A stretch of 64,000 nucleotides of DNA from Aquabacterium sp. NJ1 (GCF_000768065.1 NZ_JRKM01000001.1:1054001-1118000); one strand, 5' to 3'. Shown: positions 46,953 to 56,684, counted from the stretch's first letter. The notes: generated from the sequence alone by a model not told the origin. Numbers and translations are program-made.

Positions 46953-47411
46953 ATGATTGATTTCGGCATCGACAAACTGGCGCTCATCGGTGCGGTGGCC
47001 CTGATCGTCATCGGGCCCGAGAAGCTGCCGCGCGTGGCCCGCACCGTGGGCGTGCTGCTGGGCAAGGCCCAGCGCTATGTGTCGCAGGTGCAAAGCGAGG
47101 TCAACCGCTCCATGGAGCTGGAAGAGCTCAAGAAGGTCAAGGCGGGGCTCGAAGAGGCTGCGCGCGACGTGGGCCAGTCCGTGGAGCACAGCATCAACGA
47201 AGCCCGCGATGCGATCTACACCGACCCGCTGGCCGACCACGCCTCGCAGCATGAGCCCACGCCCTACTACAGCTACGGCCCGCCCGTGCGCAAGAACTGG
47301 CGGCTCAAGCGTGGTGCCACGCCACTTTGGTACAAGCAACGCCAGGGCGTGCGCCGCCAGGTGCAGTCCGGCGCCGCGCGGGTGGCGCGCTTTCGTCCCG
47401 GCCCCCGCTGA
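46953..47411 (+). CDS. tatB: Twin-arginine translocase subunit TatB
   Basis: With TatC it forms the receptor for twin-arginine signal peptides. The 152-residue product begins [33 protein letters not shown], the TatB signature with the Glu-Lys-Leu-Pro hinge, and has a long amphipathic and coiled helix ([20 protein letters not shown]). The C-terminal 50 residues are basic ([24 protein letters not shown]), which is usual for Burkholderiales TatB. It lies 45 bp after tatA and 12 bp before tatC. Confidence 0.95.
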   Translation: MIDFGIDKLALIGAVALIVIGPEKLPRVARTVGVLLGKAQRYVSQVQSEVNRSMELEELKKVKAGLEEAARDVGQSVEHSINEARDAIYTDPLADHASQHEPTPYYSYGPPVRKNWRLKRGATPLWYKQRQGVRRQVQSGAARVARFRPGPR

Positions 47412-47423
47412 ACAGGGTTTTGT

Positions 47424-48209
47424 GTGAGTGAAACAAACAAACCAGACGAGATGGATGGCAGCGAACAGCCATTCGTGTCCCACCTGATCGAATTGCGTGA
47501 CCGCCTGATCCGGGCGGTGATTGCCGTGGGGGTGTGCTTTCTTGTGCTGGCCATCTACCCAACACCTTCGGTCCTGTATGACTGGCTGGCGCTGCCGCTG
47601 GTGCAGCACCTGCCCAAGGGGGCCACGCTGATCGCCACCAACCCGATCTCGCCCTTCATGGTGCCAATCAAGGTCACGATGCTCGCGGCCCTGATGCTGG
47701 CCTTGCCGGTCGTGCTCTACCAGATCTGGGCCTTCGTTGCCCCGGGCCTGTACGCCCACGAAAAACGCCTGGTGCTGCCCTTGATCATCTCCAGCACGGT
47801 GCTGTTCTTTGCGGGCGTGGCCTTCTGCTACTTCTTCGTGTTCGGCAAGGTGTTCACCTTCATCCAGAGCTTTGCGCCCAAGAGCATCACGGCCGCACCC
47901 GATATCGAGGCCTACCTCAGCTTCGTGCTCAACATGTTCCTGGCATTTGGCGCGGCGTTTGAAGTGCCCGTGGTGCTGGTGATCCTGGCGCGCATGGGCA
48001 TCGTGTCAGTCGAGAAGTTCAAGAGCTTTCGCAGCTACTTCATCGTCATCGCCTTCGTGATCGCCGCCGTGATCACGCCGCCGGATGTGGTGTCGCAACT
48101 GTCGCTGGCCATCCCCATGTGCCTGCTGTACGAGGTGGGTATCTGGGCCGCGCAGCTGTTCGTCAAGCACACGCGCGCCCCGGACAGCGAGGACGCACCA
48201 GCCGCCTGA
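47424..48209 (+). CDS. tatC: Twin-arginine translocase subunit TatC
   Basis: Six-helix core of the Tat translocase that recognises the twin-arginine signal. The 261-residue product has FVSHLIELRDRLIRAV, the conserved PFMVPIKVTMLAALMLALPVV, YQIWAFVAPGLYAHEKRLV and PPDVVSQLSLAIPMCLLYEVG. The start is GTG at 47424 with the AACAGGG site upstream. Last gene of tatABC; it converges on the HtrA-type protease with 11 bp between stops. Candidate Tat substrate in the window: the Rieske protein PetA. Confidence 0.96.
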   Translation: MSETNKPDEMDGSEQPFVSHLIELRDRLIRAVIAVGVCFLVLAIYPTPSVLYDWLALPLVQHLPKGATLIATNPISPFMVPIKVTMLAALMLALPVVLYQIWAFVAPGLYAHEKRLVLPLIISSTVLFFAGVAFCYFFVFGKVFTFIQSFAPKSITAAPDIEAYLSFVLNMFLAFGAAFEVPVVLVILARMGIVSVEKFKSFRSYFIVIAFVIAAVITPPDVVSQLSLAIPMCLLYEVGIWAAQLFVKHTRAPDSEDAPAA

Positions 48210-48220
48210 TCTGTGAGGGC

Positions 48221-49399
48221 TTACTCGTCCTGATTGCGCGCCTGAAGCGGCGTCTTCGGGCGCTTGGCCACCACGACGTTGAGCGCCAGGATTTCAGTGC
48301 CGCGCTGGACGCGCAATTGCACGGACTCACCCGGTTTGAGCGAGGCCACGGCGTTGAGCAACTGTGCCGTGTTGGCCACCTTGTTGCGGGCCACCTCGAC
48401 CACCACGTCGCCCGGACGCATGCCGCCTTGCGCGGCAGGGCCGTTGTGCAAGACGCCCGTGATCAGCACGCCATCCTTGATCGGCAGGTTGAAGGTTTCG
48501 GCCATCTCGGGCGTGAGGTCACGCGGCTCCACGCCGATCCAGCCACGGGTCACCTGGCCATCGCGGATCAGGCTTTCCATGACCTGGCGCGCGGTCGACA
48601 CGGGAATGGCAAAGCCAATACCCAGGCTGCCGCCTGAACGCGAGTAGATGGCGCTGTTGATGCCGACCAGGTTGCCCGAGGCATCGACCAGCGCACCGCC
48701 GGAGTTGCCCGGGTTGATGGCCGCATCCGTCTGGATGAAGTTCTCGAAGGTGTTGATGCCCAGCTGGTTACGGCCCAGCGCGCTGACGATGCCGGCCGTC
48801 ACGGTCTGTCCCACGCCGAAGGGGTTGCCGATGGCCAGCACAGGGTCCCCGACTTGCAAGGCATCCGAATCACCGAAGGCGATGGAAGGCAGGCGGTCCA
48901 GGTCCACCTTGAGCACGGCCAGGTCGGTGTCCGGGTCGGTGCCGATGACCTTGGCAGAGGCCTTGCGCCCGTCGGTCAGCATCACCTCGATGTCATCCAT
49001 GTGGTCGACCACATGGTTGTTGGTGAGCACATAACCCTCCGGCGACACGATCACGCCCGAGCCCACACCGGATTGCGGCTGGCCTTCCTGGTCGCCAAAG
49101 AAGTAGCGAAACCAGGGGTCGTTGCGGCGCGGATTGCGCGCAGCCGAATTGCTGGTCACGACGCTGACCACAGTGGGCGCAGCCTTCTGGGCCGCGTCCC
49201 GAAAGCCCAGGGCCACGGCCGCAGGCGCTGGCGCACTGCTGCCAGGGGCTGCGGCCGGCACCACGGCCACCGTGGCGCCAGGCAAGGCTTGACGCCAGGA
49301 CACGGACTGGATCCACTGTGGTTTGAATGTCGAGACCACGAACAGCACGGCAACCGCCACGGTCACGGTCTGCGAGAAAATCAGCCAGGTTTTACGCAT
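48221..49399 (-). CDS. HtrA/DegS-like trypsin-type serine protease
   Basis: Periplasmic, membrane-anchored protease for misfolded proteins or envelope-stress signalling. The 392-residue product has an N-terminal anchor (FSQTVTVAVAVLFVVSTF), the protease domain with the catalytic triad His (LTNNHVVDH), Asp (DTDLAVLK) and Ser (NPGNSGGAL), and a single PDZ domain (about 290-385; GVLHNGPAAQGGMRPGDVVVEV). One PDZ and an anchor match DegS more than DegP. The ATG at 49399 (MRKTWLIF) is used. It is convergent with tatC and divergent from the Nif3-family gene, 43 bp apart. Confidence 0.92.
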   Translation of the reverse strand: MRKTWLIFSQTVTVAVAVLFVVSTFKPQWIQSVSWRQALPGATVAVVPAAAPGSSAPAPAAVALGFRDAAQKAAPTVVSVVTSNSAARNPRRNDPWFRYFFGDQEGQPQSGVGSGVIVSPEGYVLTNNHVVDHMDDIEVMLTDGRKASAKVIGTDPDTDLAVLKVDLDRLPSIAFGDSDALQVGDPVLAIGNPFGVGQTVTAGIVSALGRNQLGINTFENFIQTDAAINPGNSGGALVDASGNLVGINSAIYSRSGGSLGIGFAIPVSTARQVMESLIRDGQVTRGWIGVEPRDLTPEMAETFNLPIKDGVLITGVLHNGPAAQGGMRPGDVVVEVARNKVANTAQLLNAVASLKPGESVQLRVQRGTEILALNVVVAKRPKTPLQARNQDE

Positions 49400-49442
49400 G
49401 AATGCCACAAGCCATGAACAACATCAGTCAGAAAGGCCAGCC

Positions 49443-50192
49443 ATGATCGACCGAGAAGCCTTGCATCGCCACCTGCAGGAACTGCTGGAGGCCGATCGAT
49501 TCAAGGATTATGGGCCGAACGGTCTGCAAGTTGAGGGCAAGCCCGTCATTCACAAGCTGGTGACCGGGGTGACGGCCAGCCTGGCCCTGATCGACGCGGC
49601 CATTGCCGCCAAAGCAGACGCCATCCTGGTGCACCACGGCCTGTTCTGGCGTGGGCAGGATGGCCGGCTCACCGGCTGGATGAAGCAGCGCGTGGCCCGA
49701 CTGATCCAGCATGACATCAACCTGTTTGCCTACCACCTGCCGCTGGACGCCCACACCTCCCTGGGCAACAACGCCCAATGGGGGCAAAGACTGGGCCTGG
49801 TGGCAGACGGCCGCTTTGGTGATCAGGATCTGGGCTTCCTGGGCCCGGTGCCCGACGAGCTGGATCTGGCCGGCATGGTTGAGCGCGTGACCCAGGTATT
49901 GGGACGCGCGCCCGTGATGGTGCCGGGTGACGGTCGCGCCTTGAAGCGGGCAGCCTGGTGCAGCGGTGGCGCGCAAGGCTACTTCGAGGGCGCGATCGCC
50001 GCGGGCGCGGACGTGTTCCTCACCGGTGAGATCTCGGAGCCTCAGGCGCACTACGCGCGTGAAACCGGCGTGGCCTTCCTCGCCTGCGGCCACCATGCCA
50101 GCGAACGCTACGGCGTGCAGGCGATCGGGCAACACCTGGTGTCGCGCCTGGGCCTGCAGCACGAGTTCCTGGACATCGACAATCCGGCCTGA
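49443..50192 (+). CDS. Nif3-like dinuclear metal centre protein
   Basis: Member of the NIF3/YbgI family, which forms hexameric toroids with a two-metal site; the enzymatic role is not settled, though a GTP cyclohydrolase-like activity has been discussed. The 249-residue product has ILVHHGLFWRGQ, AYHLPLDAHTSLGNNAQ, VFLTGEISEPQAHYARETG and FLACGHHASERYGVQA, which hold the His and Glu ligands. The ATG at 49443 is preferred; the frame extends into the opposite protease gene. In Burkholderiales it is usually next to petABC. Confidence 0.92.
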   Translation: MIDREALHRHLQELLEADRFKDYGPNGLQVEGKPVIHKLVTGVTASLALIDAAIAAKADAILVHHGLFWRGQDGRLTGWMKQRVARLIQHDINLFAYHLPLDAHTSLGNNAQWGQRLGLVADGRFGDQDLGFLGPVPDELDLAGMVERVTQVLGRAPVMVPGDGRALKRAAWCSGGAQGYFEGAIAAGADVFLTGEISEPQAHYARETGVAFLACGHHASERYGVQAIGQHLVSRLGLQHEFLDIDNPA

Positions 50193-50200
50193 GCTGACAA

Positions 50201-50224
50201 GCCCGCCTTGCCGCTGAGGCGGGC
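50201..50224 (+). terminator. Hairpin after the Nif3-family gene
   Basis: GCCCGCC pairs with GGCGGGC around a ten-base loop, 8 bp past the stop. No T-run follows, so it is a weak or factor-dependent terminator at best. Confidence 0.45.
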
Positions 50225-50271
50225 ATCACGTAAGCTGCCTGACATTCAAACGAACTCGGGAAGTTTTGCCC

Positions 50272-51957
50272 ATGCTGCTCGCACATCGACCGGCCTGGAC
50301 AGGTGTCTGGATGTGCGCAGCATCACTGACATGCTGCCCTGTTGCCTTGGCCGCCTCGGCGTCATGTCACACCCATACGGCCGTTGCCGGTGACACGCTG
50401 ATCGGCCTGAGCCAACGTTATCTGGCCGAACCCCGGCACTGGCAGGTGCTGGCCCGCGTCAACAAGATTGACAACCCCAGGCGCATCCCCATCGGCCAGC
50501 CACTGTGCATCCCGGTCGAGCGCATGAAGGCGACGCCACAGGCCGGCGTGGTGCTGGAGGTGGTGGGCGAGGTCACGCGCCGCGATCCACCTGGCGCCGG
50601 CCACGCTGCCGCCATGCAACCGGTACAAAAAGGGGACGCCGTCACCCAGGGCATGACGCTGCGCACCAGCACCAACGGCTACGTCACGGTGCAGCTGGCC
50701 GATGGCTCGATCCTGAAGGTTCAAGCGGACACGCAAGCGCGGCTGGACAGCTCGGTCAAGTACGAGGAGGCCGGTTTTTTTGCCTCGACCTGGACCGTGC
50801 TGCGCGGGCGAGTCGAATCCCTGGTCGCGCACCTGACGGGCGGGCAACCCCGCTACCAGATCAAGACACCACAGGCGGTGCTGGGCGTGCGCGGCACCGA
50901 ATTCCGCGTGGCCACGGATGACAAACAGACCTGGAATGAGACCCTGGACGGCACGGTGGCGGTGAGTGGCGCCATGAAGGGTGGCAAAGGTGCCACAGGG
51001 CGTACCACCCTGGTCACCGCTGGCCATGGCACGGTGGCCGGTGCGCAGGCCCACATCGCCGAGCCCCAGGCCCTGCCGGTCGCCCCCGTGCTGTCTGGCC
51101 TGCCTTCCTTGTTCGAACGCCCCCTGCTGCGCCTGGACTTGCCGGAAGTCCCCGGTGCCAGCAACTACCGCATCCAGATCGCCGAAGATGCCGACTTCCG
51201 CCGCGTACGCGCCGAAGCCACATCGCCGCAGCCCCATTTCCGCGTGGCTGACCTGCCTGACGGCCACTACCACCTGCGGGCACGCGTGGCGAATGCGCAA
51301 GGGCTGGAAGGACAGGATGGCACCTGGCCCCTGCAGCTCAAGGCACGCCCTGAGCCCCCCATCCCCACAGCCCCCGCCAACCGCGCCAAGCTGCGCGCCC
51401 GCGAAGCCCACTTCAGCTGGACGGCACACCCCCAGGCCCGAGCCTACCGGCTGCAAGTGGCACGCGATGCAGGCTTCACGCAACTCGTGCTGGACCAGGC
51501 TGACCTGCCCGACCCAGAAGCCACCGTGCCGCTCCCGGCGGGCGATTACCACTGGCGCATCGCCACCACCGCTGCAGGCCCGGACAAAGGCCCCTGGGGT
51601 GATGCCCAGTTGCTGCTGATGCGAGATCCCCCCGCGCAACCGCCGCCACCGGTGATCACGCCTGACAGCCTGCAATTCCAGTTGCAAGCCGAGCCCGGGC
51701 AGCACTTCGAATTCCAGATGTCAGCCGACGGGGCGTTTGCCCGGATGCTCTACAGCGTGACCGCCGACACGCCCGACATCACCCTGCCCCGGCCACCAGA
51801 AGGCGGGCGCCTGTATGTGCGCTACCGCGCCGTGGATGCAGACGGCTTCATCGGGCCCTACACCACCCCGCAGATGGTGCTGCTGCCGGCCTGCGTGCGG
51901 AGCTCGGACATGCAGTGCGTGGGCGGTGGCGAGCATTTCCTCACCACCGAGCCATGA
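50272..51957 (+). CDS. Exported LysM-FecR protein with fibronectin-like repeats
   Basis: Secreted or envelope protein of unknown role. The 561-residue product has a signal peptide (VWMCAASLTCCPVALAA), a LysM domain at about 37-85 (VAGDTLIGLSQRYLAEPRHW), a FecR-type beta domain at about 120-235 (RTSTNGYVTVQLADGSILKV; TPQAVLGVRGTEFRVA), and then beta-sandwich repeats with proline-rich joints (RIQIAEDADFRRVRAEA; RLQVARDAGFTQLVLD). GGGAAG lies eight bases before the ATG at 50272. Its stop overlaps the histidine kinase start (ATGA), so the two are translationally coupled and probably act together. Confidence 0.87.
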   Translation: MLLAHRPAWTGVWMCAASLTCCPVALAASASCHTHTAVAGDTLIGLSQRYLAEPRHWQVLARVNKIDNPRRIPIGQPLCIPVERMKATPQAGVVLEVVGEVTRRDPPGAGHAAAMQPVQKGDAVTQGMTLRTSTNGYVTVQLADGSILKVQADTQARLDSSVKYEEAGFFASTWTVLRGRVESLVAHLTGGQPRYQIKTPQAVLGVRGTEFRVATDDKQTWNETLDGTVAVSGAMKGGKGATGRTTLVTAGHGTVAGAQAHIAEPQALPVAPVLSGLPSLFERPLLRLDLPEVPGASNYRIQIAEDADFRRVRAEATSPQPHFRVADLPDGHYHLRARVANAQGLEGQDGTWPLQLKARPEPPIPTAPANRAKLRAREAHFSWTAHPQARAYRLQVARDAGFTQLVLDQADLPDPEATVPLPAGDYHWRIATTAAGPDKGPWGDAQLLLMRDPPAQPPPPVITPDSLQFQLQAEPGQHFEFQMSADGAFARMLYSVTADTPDITLPRPPEGGRLYVRYRAVDADGFIGPYTTPQMVLLPACVRSSDMQCVGGGEHFLTTEP

Positions 51958-54317
51958 ACCGAGCTGACATGCCATCGGCCTCCAGCAGCATGCACCCGGT
52001 CGGTCAGCAAGGCCGTGAATGGTGGCTGGTGAGCCTGTGCCTGATGGCCCTGACCGCGGCAGCCTGCTGGTGGCACTGGACCTGGCACCTGGACCAGGCC
52101 GTGTACGACGCCGCGCAAAGCACCTGGCAGCGCCAGCCAGCCCCCGACATCGTGATCGTGGCCATTGATGATGCCAGCCTCCAGGCCATCGGGCGCTGGC
52201 CCTGGAAGCGGTCGATCCACGCCAGTGTCCTGCAGCAGATCCAGGCGGCCTCGCCCAAATCGGTGATGCTGGACTTGCTGCTCAGCGAACCCGATGCGGA
52301 CCCGCAGCAAGACGCCTTGCTGGCGAACGCCATGCGCGCGTTCGACAAGGTCATCCTGCCCGTGGGCCACGTGCTGGATGGGGCGGGGCAAGGCCACGAG
52401 CTGCGCCCCATCCCGCTCTATCAGGATATCGCCCACCTGGCCCATGCCGACGCGGCCATTGATGTGGATGGCACCTTGCGCAAGGCCTATCTGTGGGCAG
52501 GCACCCGCGCCCAGCGCTACCCTCATCCTGCGCTCGCCATGTTGCAGGCGGCGGGCGAGTGGCCAGAAAACATCCCGGCCCAGACGGCACAGGATGACGC
52601 AGCGGCCACGTCGCCCAATATGCAGTCCTATTGGCAGCGCCAGGGGCCCATGGCCATTCCCTTCCTGGGTGCCCCCGGGCGCATCGCCCACGTGTCCTAC
52701 GCGGCCGTGCTGCGTGGTGATGTACCGGCCAGCACCTTCCACCATCGCCATGTTCTGATCGGCGCCACGGCCAGCGGCCTGGGTGAAACCTTCCAGACCC
52801 CGGTGTCGCAATTCGGCGAGGGCATGTCGGGTGTCGAGGTCATCGCACAATTCCTGGATGCCTTGAGGCAAGGCCGGTTCATCCACACCTTGCCGACAGT
52901 GGCCAATGCGGCCTTGTCCGCGCTGCTGGTGCTGGGCCTGCTGTGGTCCTTCCGCCGTGTCACGCCGCGCCAGGGCCTGATCAACAGCGCCTGCCTGGCC
53001 GTCGGGGCCGTGCTGGTGTCGTGGGGCCTGATGCAATGGGGCCTGTGGTGGCCACCGTTCGGGCTGGCACTGGGCGCCCTGTTGAGCTACCCCGTCTGGA
53101 GCTGGCGCAAGCTGGAGGCCACCGCGCGCGAGCTGGAGCGAGAGCTTCAGGCCATGTCAGGTGATCCGGGCATGACAGGCCAGGGCCCCTCTGCCCCCAA
53201 GGGCAAAGCACAGGGCGACTTCATGCGGCAACGCACCGGTGCCATCAGCCAGGCCAGCTCGCAACTGCGCCAGACACGGCAACTGCTGGCCCACACGCTC
53301 TCGGCCTTGCCTGACGCGGTGTTTCTTGTGGACGCCGAGCATGTGATTACCCAAGCCAACCAGCAGGCCTGCGTGATGACCGGATTCAACCACGCGTCAG
53401 CCTTGCTGGGGCGCCCTTTGAGCGAGGTGCTGGCCCCCCTGGCGCCCAATGAGGCCCCCACCTGGGAGATGCTGCTGGACAAAGCCATCCAAAGCCGTGC
53501 GCCTGTGACATCGGCCGCAGCGCACCCGCGCGGCAAGCAGTACCTCGTGGCGGTGGTGCATGCCGATGACCGCATCCCTGACAGCGGCACCATCGTCTGT
53601 GCCACGGATGTGACGGCGTTGCGTGAGGCCGAGTTGCAGCGCGCTGAACTGCTGGGCTTCATCGCGCACGACATCCGCTCGCCCCAGGCTTCGCTGATCT
53701 CGCTGGTGGAACTGCACCGCATTGGCGGGCAGATGTCCCAGGAAGAAACGCTCAAGCACGTGGAAGCCATGGCGCGGCACACCCTGGATCTGTGCGAAGA
53801 GCTGCTGCAGGTGATGCGGGCCGAGACGCGGCCCATTGCCCCGGCTCAAGGCGACCTGATCCAGCTGGCACAGGACTGCATCGACGAGATGCAGTTGCAG
53901 GCACGCACCAAGGACATGGTGCTCTCAGACAACTGGCCACCCGGCCACATGCAGACGGCCACCTTTGACGATTACCTGCTGCACCGCGCCCTGATCAACC
54001 TGCTGAGCAACGCCATCAAGTTCAGCCCCAAAGGCGGACGGGTGTCCGTCTCGGTGACGCACGAGCCCGGGCACCACGTGATCGCCGTGCGCGACCAGGG
54101 CCCGGGCATCCCGGAGTCGGAACTGGGGCGCCTGTTCAAGCGTTATGAACGCGTTGAGCAGGGGCGCCCGTCCAAGCTGGCGGCCGGCATCGGCCTGGGC
54201 CTGGTCTTCATCGACACAGTAGCAAGGCGCCATGGCGGGCAGGTCAAGGTCATCAACAGCCCCGGTGAAGGGGCTTGTTTTGAACTGTGGCTACCCACCG
54301 ATGTCGGTGCGAACTGA
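51954..54317 (+). CDS. CHASE2 domain sensor histidine kinase
   Basis: Inner-membrane sensor kinase. The 787-residue product has a first membrane helix (LVSLCLMALTAAACWWHW), a CHASE2 extracytoplasmic domain at about 50-330 (IVIVAIDDASLQAIGRWPWKR; VLIGATASGLGE), three helices near 335-405, a coiled segment, a PAS domain at about 445-560 (LSALPDAVFLVDAEHVITQA), the phospho-acceptor H box FIAHDIRSPQASL near 585, and the ATPase with ALINLLSNAIKFSP, DQGPGIPESELG and GIGLGLVFID. No response regulator is adjacent, so its partner lies elsewhere. Coupled to the LysM-FecR gene; convergent with the CBS gene. Confidence 0.92.
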   Translation: MNRADMPSASSSMHPVGQQGREWWLVSLCLMALTAAACWWHWTWHLDQAVYDAAQSTWQRQPAPDIVIVAIDDASLQAIGRWPWKRSIHASVLQQIQAASPKSVMLDLLLSEPDADPQQDALLANAMRAFDKVILPVGHVLDGAGQGHELRPIPLYQDIAHLAHADAAIDVDGTLRKAYLWAGTRAQRYPHPALAMLQAAGEWPENIPAQTAQDDAAATSPNMQSYWQRQGPMAIPFLGAPGRIAHVSYAAVLRGDVPASTFHHRHVLIGATASGLGETFQTPVSQFGEGMSGVEVIAQFLDALRQGRFIHTLPTVANAALSALLVLGLLWSFRRVTPRQGLINSACLAVGAVLVSWGLMQWGLWWPPFGLALGALLSYPVWSWRKLEATARELERELQAMSGDPGMTGQGPSAPKGKAQGDFMRQRTGAISQASSQLRQTRQLLAHTLSALPDAVFLVDAEHVITQANQQACVMTGFNHASALLGRPLSEVLAPLAPNEAPTWEMLLDKAIQSRAPVTSAAAHPRGKQYLVAVVHADDRIPDSGTIVCATDVTALREAELQRAELLGFIAHDIRSPQASLISLVELHRIGGQMSQEETLKHVEAMARHTLDLCEELLQVMRAETRPIAPAQGDLIQLAQDCIDEMQLQARTKDMVLSDNWPPGHMQTATFDDYLLHRALINLLSNAIKFSPKGGRVSVSVTHEPGHHVIAVRDQGPGIPESELGRLFKRYERVEQGRPSKLAAGIGLGLVFIDTVARRHGGQVKVINSPGEGACFELWLPTDVGAN

Positions 54318-54336
54318 ACGCGCGGCTCAGTGAAGC

Positions 54337-54921
54337 TCAGTGCGCCAGCACCATCTCCAGCTCGGCAAAGCTGCGCGAATGCAGATCAGGCTCAATGGTC
54401 GTGTTCATCGCCATCTCCAGGCGGCTGGCCGAAAACAGGCCGCGCAACACCGTCTTGCCATGCTTGGCCTGGGTCACCAGCAGGTAGCGCAAGCCGTGCT
54501 CATGCATGGTCTCGGCAATATCACCCAGGCGGGCCGTGCGCACAGCAGAGAGGTCGACCGTGTCCCATTGGGTCACGGGCACCATCACGTCGGCGACGGT
54601 CAACTCACGGCGAGACACCATGTGGCTGGAAGCCCGCACCACAGGGCGTTCACCCTGGATGTCTTCGGCGGTCACCATGCCGACCAGCTCACCGTCCACG
54701 CCAGCCACGAACACCATGCGCACCCCGGCGCGCAGCATCAGGTGCAAGGTCTGGTCCAAGCCATCATGCGGCTGGGCCACCACGCAGGCGCTGTGGTGCA
54801 GATCGGTCAGCAGGCTCAGGGCCGCATCGTGGGGCAAGGCCATGCGCTGCACCTTGGGCAATTCGGGCGCGGTGGTCATGGATGACAGCGGCAGCGGCTT
54901 GAAACGAGAAGTCAAGGGCAT
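54337..54921 (-). CDS. Two-CBS-domain protein
   Basis: Cytosolic protein with a pair of CBS domains that typically bind adenine nucleotides and sense energy state; the target is unknown. The 194-residue product has CBS1 near 45-95 (LDQTLHLMLRAGVRMVFVAG; LVGMVTAEDIQGERPV) and CBS2 near 110-170 (VADVMVPVTQWDTVDLSAVR; GLRYLLVTQA). AAGGAG lies six bases before the ATG at 54921; the longer frame to 55032 is not supported. It converges on the kinase with a 19-bp gap. Confidence 0.88.
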   Translation of the reverse strand: MPLTSRFKPLPLSSMTTAPELPKVQRMALPHDAALSLLTDLHHSACVVAQPHDGLDQTLHLMLRAGVRMVFVAGVDGELVGMVTAEDIQGERPVVRASSHMVSRRELTVADVMVPVTQWDTVDLSAVRTARLGDIAETMHEHGLRYLLVTQAKHGKTVLRGLFSASRLEMAMNTTIEPDLHSRSFAELEMVLAH

Positions 54922-55097
54922 GAGGCACTCCTTTCGAAGTTGAACCCGCCCCCTGGCGGCCCGGCCGTTCAATGGCCTTGGCACGGAGGGCGAGGCATAT
55001 CCCGCTCCACACATTACGCCTGTTCTCGACACGCAGACAGGGGCATGCGCAAACCCATGCGGCCGGGAGTGTGATGCTTGTCACGGCAACAAAAAGG

Positions 55098-55119
55098 AAA
55101 GGCCGCATTAGCGGCCTTT
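55098..55119 (-). terminator. Rho-independent terminator after hisF
   Basis: AAAGGCCGC pairs with GCGGCCTTT around ATTA; on the minus strand it is followed by CCTTTTTG. It lies 21 bp past the hisF stop and ends the his operon. The rest of the 218-bp gap (54922-55139) shows only the CBS ribosome site. Confidence 0.85.
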
Positions 55120-55139
55120 TCGGACAAGCGAGCGGTGGC

Positions 55140-55919
55140 TCAGATGCGCACGGGAATGCCGCGTTGCGCCATCACGGCCTTGGCCTGCGCCACCGTGTAC
55201 TCGCCGTAGTGGAAGATGCTGGCCGCGAGCACGGCATCCGCCCCGCCCTGCTGCACGCCGTCGGCCAGGTGGTCCAGGTTGCCCACGCCGCCAGAGGCGA
55301 TCACAGGCACGCCCACGGCATCGCTCACGGCACGGGTCAGCTCCAGGTCGAAGCCGGATTTGGTGCCATCGCGGTCCATGCTGGTCAGCAGGATCTCACC
55401 GGCGCCGTGTTCGGCCATTTGCCTGGCCCAGGCCACGGCATCCAGGCCCACGTTCTTGCGGCCACCGTGGCTGTAGACATCCCAGCCCGGCCCACGCGCG
55501 GCCAGGTCGTCACCCTGGCGACGCTTGGCATCGATGGCCACCACGATGCACTGCGAGCCATAACGGTCGGAGGCCTCGCGGATCACGGGCGGGTTGGCCA
55601 GCGCGGCCGAGTTGAAGCTGACCTTGTCGGCACCGGCATTGAGCAGGCGGCGCACGTCGTCCACCGTGCGCACGCCCCCACCCACCGTCAGCGGGATGAA
55701 GACCTGCGAGGCCACGGCTTCGATGATGTGCAGGATCATGTCGCGGCCATCGCTGGTGGCCGTGATGTCCAGGAAGGTGAGCTCGTCGGCGCCTTGCTCG
55801 TTGTAGCGCGCGGCGATCTCGACCGGGTCACCGGCGTCACGCAACTCGACGAAGTTGACGCCTTTGACGACGCGCCCGCCTGTGACGTCCAGGCAGGGAA
55901 TGATGCGTTTGGCTAGCAC
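55140..55919 (-). CDS. hisF: Imidazole glycerol phosphate synthase, cyclase subunit
   Basis: With HisH it converts PRFAR and glutamine-derived ammonia into imidazole glycerol phosphate and AICAR. The 259-residue (beta-alpha)8 barrel begins [22 protein letters not shown], with the catalytic Asp in that first strand and the second in [15 protein letters not shown]. Phosphate-binding [13 protein letters not shown] is present. Last gene of hisGDCBHAF; 18 bp after hisA. Its usual next neighbour hisI is displaced to 45.8 kb on the opposite strand. Confidence 0.97.
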   Translation of the reverse strand: MLAKRIIPCLDVTGGRVVKGVNFVELRDAGDPVEIAARYNEQGADELTFLDITATSDGRDMILHIIEAVASQVFIPLTVGGGVRTVDDVRRLLNAGADKVSFNSAALANPPVIREASDRYGSQCIVVAIDAKRRQGDDLAARGPGWDVYSHGGRKNVGLDAVAWARQMAEHGAGEILLTSMDRDGTKSGFDLELTRAVSDAVGVPVIASGGVGNLDHLADGVQQGGADAVLAASIFHYGEYTVAQAKAVMAQRGIPVRI

Positions 55920-55937
55920 TGGAAGGCCTTTGCTCGA

Positions 55938-56684
55938 TCAGCCTTCGCCATTGAGTTCATCGGCACGCTTTTGTGCCAAGGCGAAGTCCAGGTCACCCGT
56001 GTAGATGGCGCGACCGCAGATCACGCCTTCCACGCCTTCGGACTCGACGGCGCACAGTTCTTCGATGTTCTTGATGTTGGACAGGCCACCGGAAGCGATC
56101 ACGGGCACGGTCAGGGCCTGGGCCAGCTTGACCGTGGCATCGATGTTGATGCCCGACAGCATGCCGTCACGGCCGATGTCGGTGTAGATCACGCCTTCCA
56201 CGCCGTAGTCTTCGAACTTCTTGGCCAGGTCAACGACCTCGTGACCGGAGAGCTTGCTCCAGCCGTCGGTGGCGACCTTGCCGTCCTTGGCGTCCAGGCC
56301 CACGATGATGTGGCCGCCAAAGGCGACGCAGGCGTCTTTCAGGAAGCCCGGGTTCTTGACCGCAGCAGTGCCGATGATGACGTAGCTCAGGCCGTCGTCC
56401 AGGTAGCGCTCGATGGTGTCGAGGTCGCGGATACCGCCACCCAACTGCACCGGGATCTCGTCACCCACTTCTTTGATGATGGCCTTGATGGCCGCCTCAT
56501 TGACGGGTTTGCCGGCAAAGGCACCGTTGAGGTCCACCAGGTGCAGGCGACGGGCGCCCGCGTCCAGCCAGCGCCGGGCCATCGCGGCCGGGTCCTCGCC
56601 AAACGTGGTGGAGTCATTCATATCGCCTTGTTTGAGGCGAACGCATTTGCCGTCTTTCAGGTCAATCGCAGGGATCAGCAGCAT
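55938..56684 (-). CDS. hisA: ProFAR isomerase
   Basis: Isomerises the aminoaldose in ProFAR to the ketose PRFAR. The 248-residue barrel begins [20 protein letters not shown], with the catalytic Asp in AIDLKDG, has [15 protein letters not shown] and the second acid in [14 protein letters not shown]. The ATG at 56684 is preferred; the frame extends to 56735 into hisH without support. It lies 47 bp after hisH. Confidence 0.97.
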   Translation of the reverse strand: MLLIPAIDLKDGKCVRLKQGDMNDSTTFGEDPAAMARRWLDAGARRLHLVDLNGAFAGKPVNEAAIKAIIKEVGDEIPVQLGGGIRDLDTIERYLDDGLSYVIIGTAAVKNPGFLKDACVAFGGHIIVGLDAKDGKVATDGWSKLSGHEVVDLAKKFEDYGVEGVIYTDIGRDGMLSGINIDATVKLAQALTVPVIASGGLSNIKNIEELCAVESEGVEGVICGRAIYTGDLDFALAQKRADELNGEG

